Assembly: GCA_015222405.1 (NCBI GenBank) | Contig: JADFVG010000127.1 | Location: 1 to 13,529 of the forward strand | Reading direction: 5' to 3' | DNA length: 13,529 nucleotides | From: Chloroflexota bacterium | Lineage (GTDB): Bacteria > Chloroflexota > Dehalococcoidia > E44-bin15 | Shown: positions 12,812 through 13,529 of the stretch, in pieces | How positions within the stretch are numbered: the first letter of the stretch is position 1 | How the letters are laid out: every line of letters begins with the position of its first letter | Translations under genes and position numbers: made by a program | Notes under the pieces: generated by a model | Database searches by the model: none | The model's input: the letters and a program-made list of their open reading frames with translations, nothing else | Told to the model about the DNA's origin: nothing

Positions 12812-13529
12812 AATGGCATTCGCAGGCGGTAGATTTCGCTGGCGAAGCCGGGATGCTACACGGGGAGCTCATCCTGCCCCACGGCGAGGTGCCCTTTCCT
12901 GGAGTTGTCCTGTGCCATGGTCTGGGCTCGGACCGTCGCGCCATGAGGCCCAGTGCCCAGCAGATCGCCCGCCACGGTGTTGCCGCCCTTGTCTTCGACT
13001 TCCGCGGTCATGGGAGGAGCGAGGGCAAGCTTGATGGGAATGAAGCCCAGGATGTCATTGCTGCCGTGCAGTTTTTGCGCCAGCGCCCCGAGATCGATGC
13101 CGGGCGAATCGCCCTTGCAGGGCATAGCTTGGGGGCAATGGCAGCGATCAATGCTGCCGCCGAGGTTGAACGCCTCAGTGCTCTGGTTTCTCTCTCCAGT
13201 CCCTCTGAGACCGGTGGCCGCGCGGAGGGATTTCTTCCCTCCCTTTACCATAAGGCGGCGCAAATAGGAAGCTTCATCCTCGAATATCCTCGTCAGGGCC
13301 CTCTTCCGGGGCTGGGGAAACTCGAGGGAACAATATCTGTGCTCTGGATGCGGTTCCGTGGTTATCGATTATACGTCGACTGGGAGAAGAGCCTGGAACT
13401 TTGGGCCAAGCTCAGGCTATCTGCTGCCTTTGAGAGGCTGGGCGTTTTCCCAAAGCTGTTTGTCCACTGCAAAGGGGATAGGGCAATCCCTTATCAAGGC
13501 GTCTTGGAACTTTACCGTAAGGTTACCCC
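12808..13529 (+). CDS. alpha/beta hydrolase (3' end outside window)
   Basis: A serine hydrolase of the alpha/beta fold is open from ATG 12808 to the window edge with 240 complete codons visible. The oxyanion-hole segment is VVLCHGLGSDR (33-43), followed by FDFRGHGRSEG (63-73). The nucleophile elbow is GHSLG with S107 (105-109). The likely catalytic Asp is D224 in GDRAIPY (223-229). The catalytic His would lie beyond the visible end. The order and spacing resemble acyl-glycerol lipase, esterase and BAAT-like families; the substrate cannot be inferred. Residues 135-205 form a cap-like insert rich in aromatics. The start overlaps the PHP stop as ATGA, so the gene belongs to the rny operon by translation coupling. 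It is incomplete because of the window, not broken. Confidence 0.85.
   Translation, partial: MKWHSQAVDFAGEAGMLHGELILPHGEVPFPGVVLCHGLGSDRRAMRPSAQQIARHGVAALVFDFRGHGRSEGKLDGNEAQDVIAAVQFLRQRPEIDAGRIALAGHSLGAMAAINAAAEVERLSALVSLSSPSETGGRAEGFLPSLYHKAAQIGSFILEYPRQGPLPGLGKLEGTISVLWMRFRGYRLYVDWEKSLELWAKLRLSAAFERLGVFPKLFVHCKGDRAIPYQGVLELYRKVT

Noticed and set aside
12856..13263. 135-codon minus-strand open frame
   Set aside because: It is antisense to the alpha/beta hydrolase, whose oxyanion and GHSLG motifs are clear on the plus strand.

Overview
The window is a compact, mostly housekeeping stretch of a bacterial chromosome with moderately high GC by eye. A Chloroflexota (Dehalococcoidia-like) source is my best guess. 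The basis is the family set (two-domain MazG, FmdB zinc ribbon with a Cys-rich tail, DUF1461 membrane protein, GSI-alpha glutamine synthetase) and the order recA-recX-rny-ymdB, with TTG and GTG starts in use. Firmicutes share part of that order (recA, rny, ymdB), so the assignment is an inference and not a proof.

Layout. (1) Positions 1-66 hold the open 3' end of a gene that may be an IS transposase. A hairpin follows, then a tRNA-Pro(CGG) gene with a near-perfect promoter. (2) mazG (minus) converges on the tRNA and diverges from a DUF1461 membrane-protein gene (plus). The divergent promoters share one -35 region, and a perfect inverted repeat lies beside it. (3) A minus-strand group reads mnmG -> amidohydrolase -> fmdB. 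The first two genes overlap by 29 bp, and fmdB also has its own promoter that gives almost no leader. fmdB and the DUF1461 gene meet tail to tail and share a CTAG that supplies both stop codons. (4) glnA and nadE form a plus-strand pair 4 bp apart, divergent from mnmG. (5) recA has its own promoter and an intrinsic terminator, followed by recX. (6) A new promoter drives rny-ymdB-PHP phosphoesterase-alpha/beta hydrolase, with gaps of 8, 6 and -4 bp. The hydrolase runs off the right edge.

How the genes work together. glnA and nadE both use ammonia and ATP. recA and recX are the recombinase and its modulator, and the hairpin between them would keep RecX low. rny, ymdB and the PHP gene look like an RNA-turnover unit: endonuclease, cyclic-nucleotide phosphodiesterase, and a nucleotidase or short-RNA exonuclease of the YciV/RNase AM type. 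mazG (nucleotide-pool cleansing) and mnmG (tRNA wobble-uridine modification) are standard housekeeping genes.

I see no CRISPR array, prophage, toxin-antitoxin pair, riboswitch of known class or defence island, and no convincing new system. The points most worth a second look are the shared divergent promoter with its palindrome, the RNA-decay operon, the RecA P-loop variant, the recA-recX attenuator and the possible IS remnant beside the tRNA promoter.
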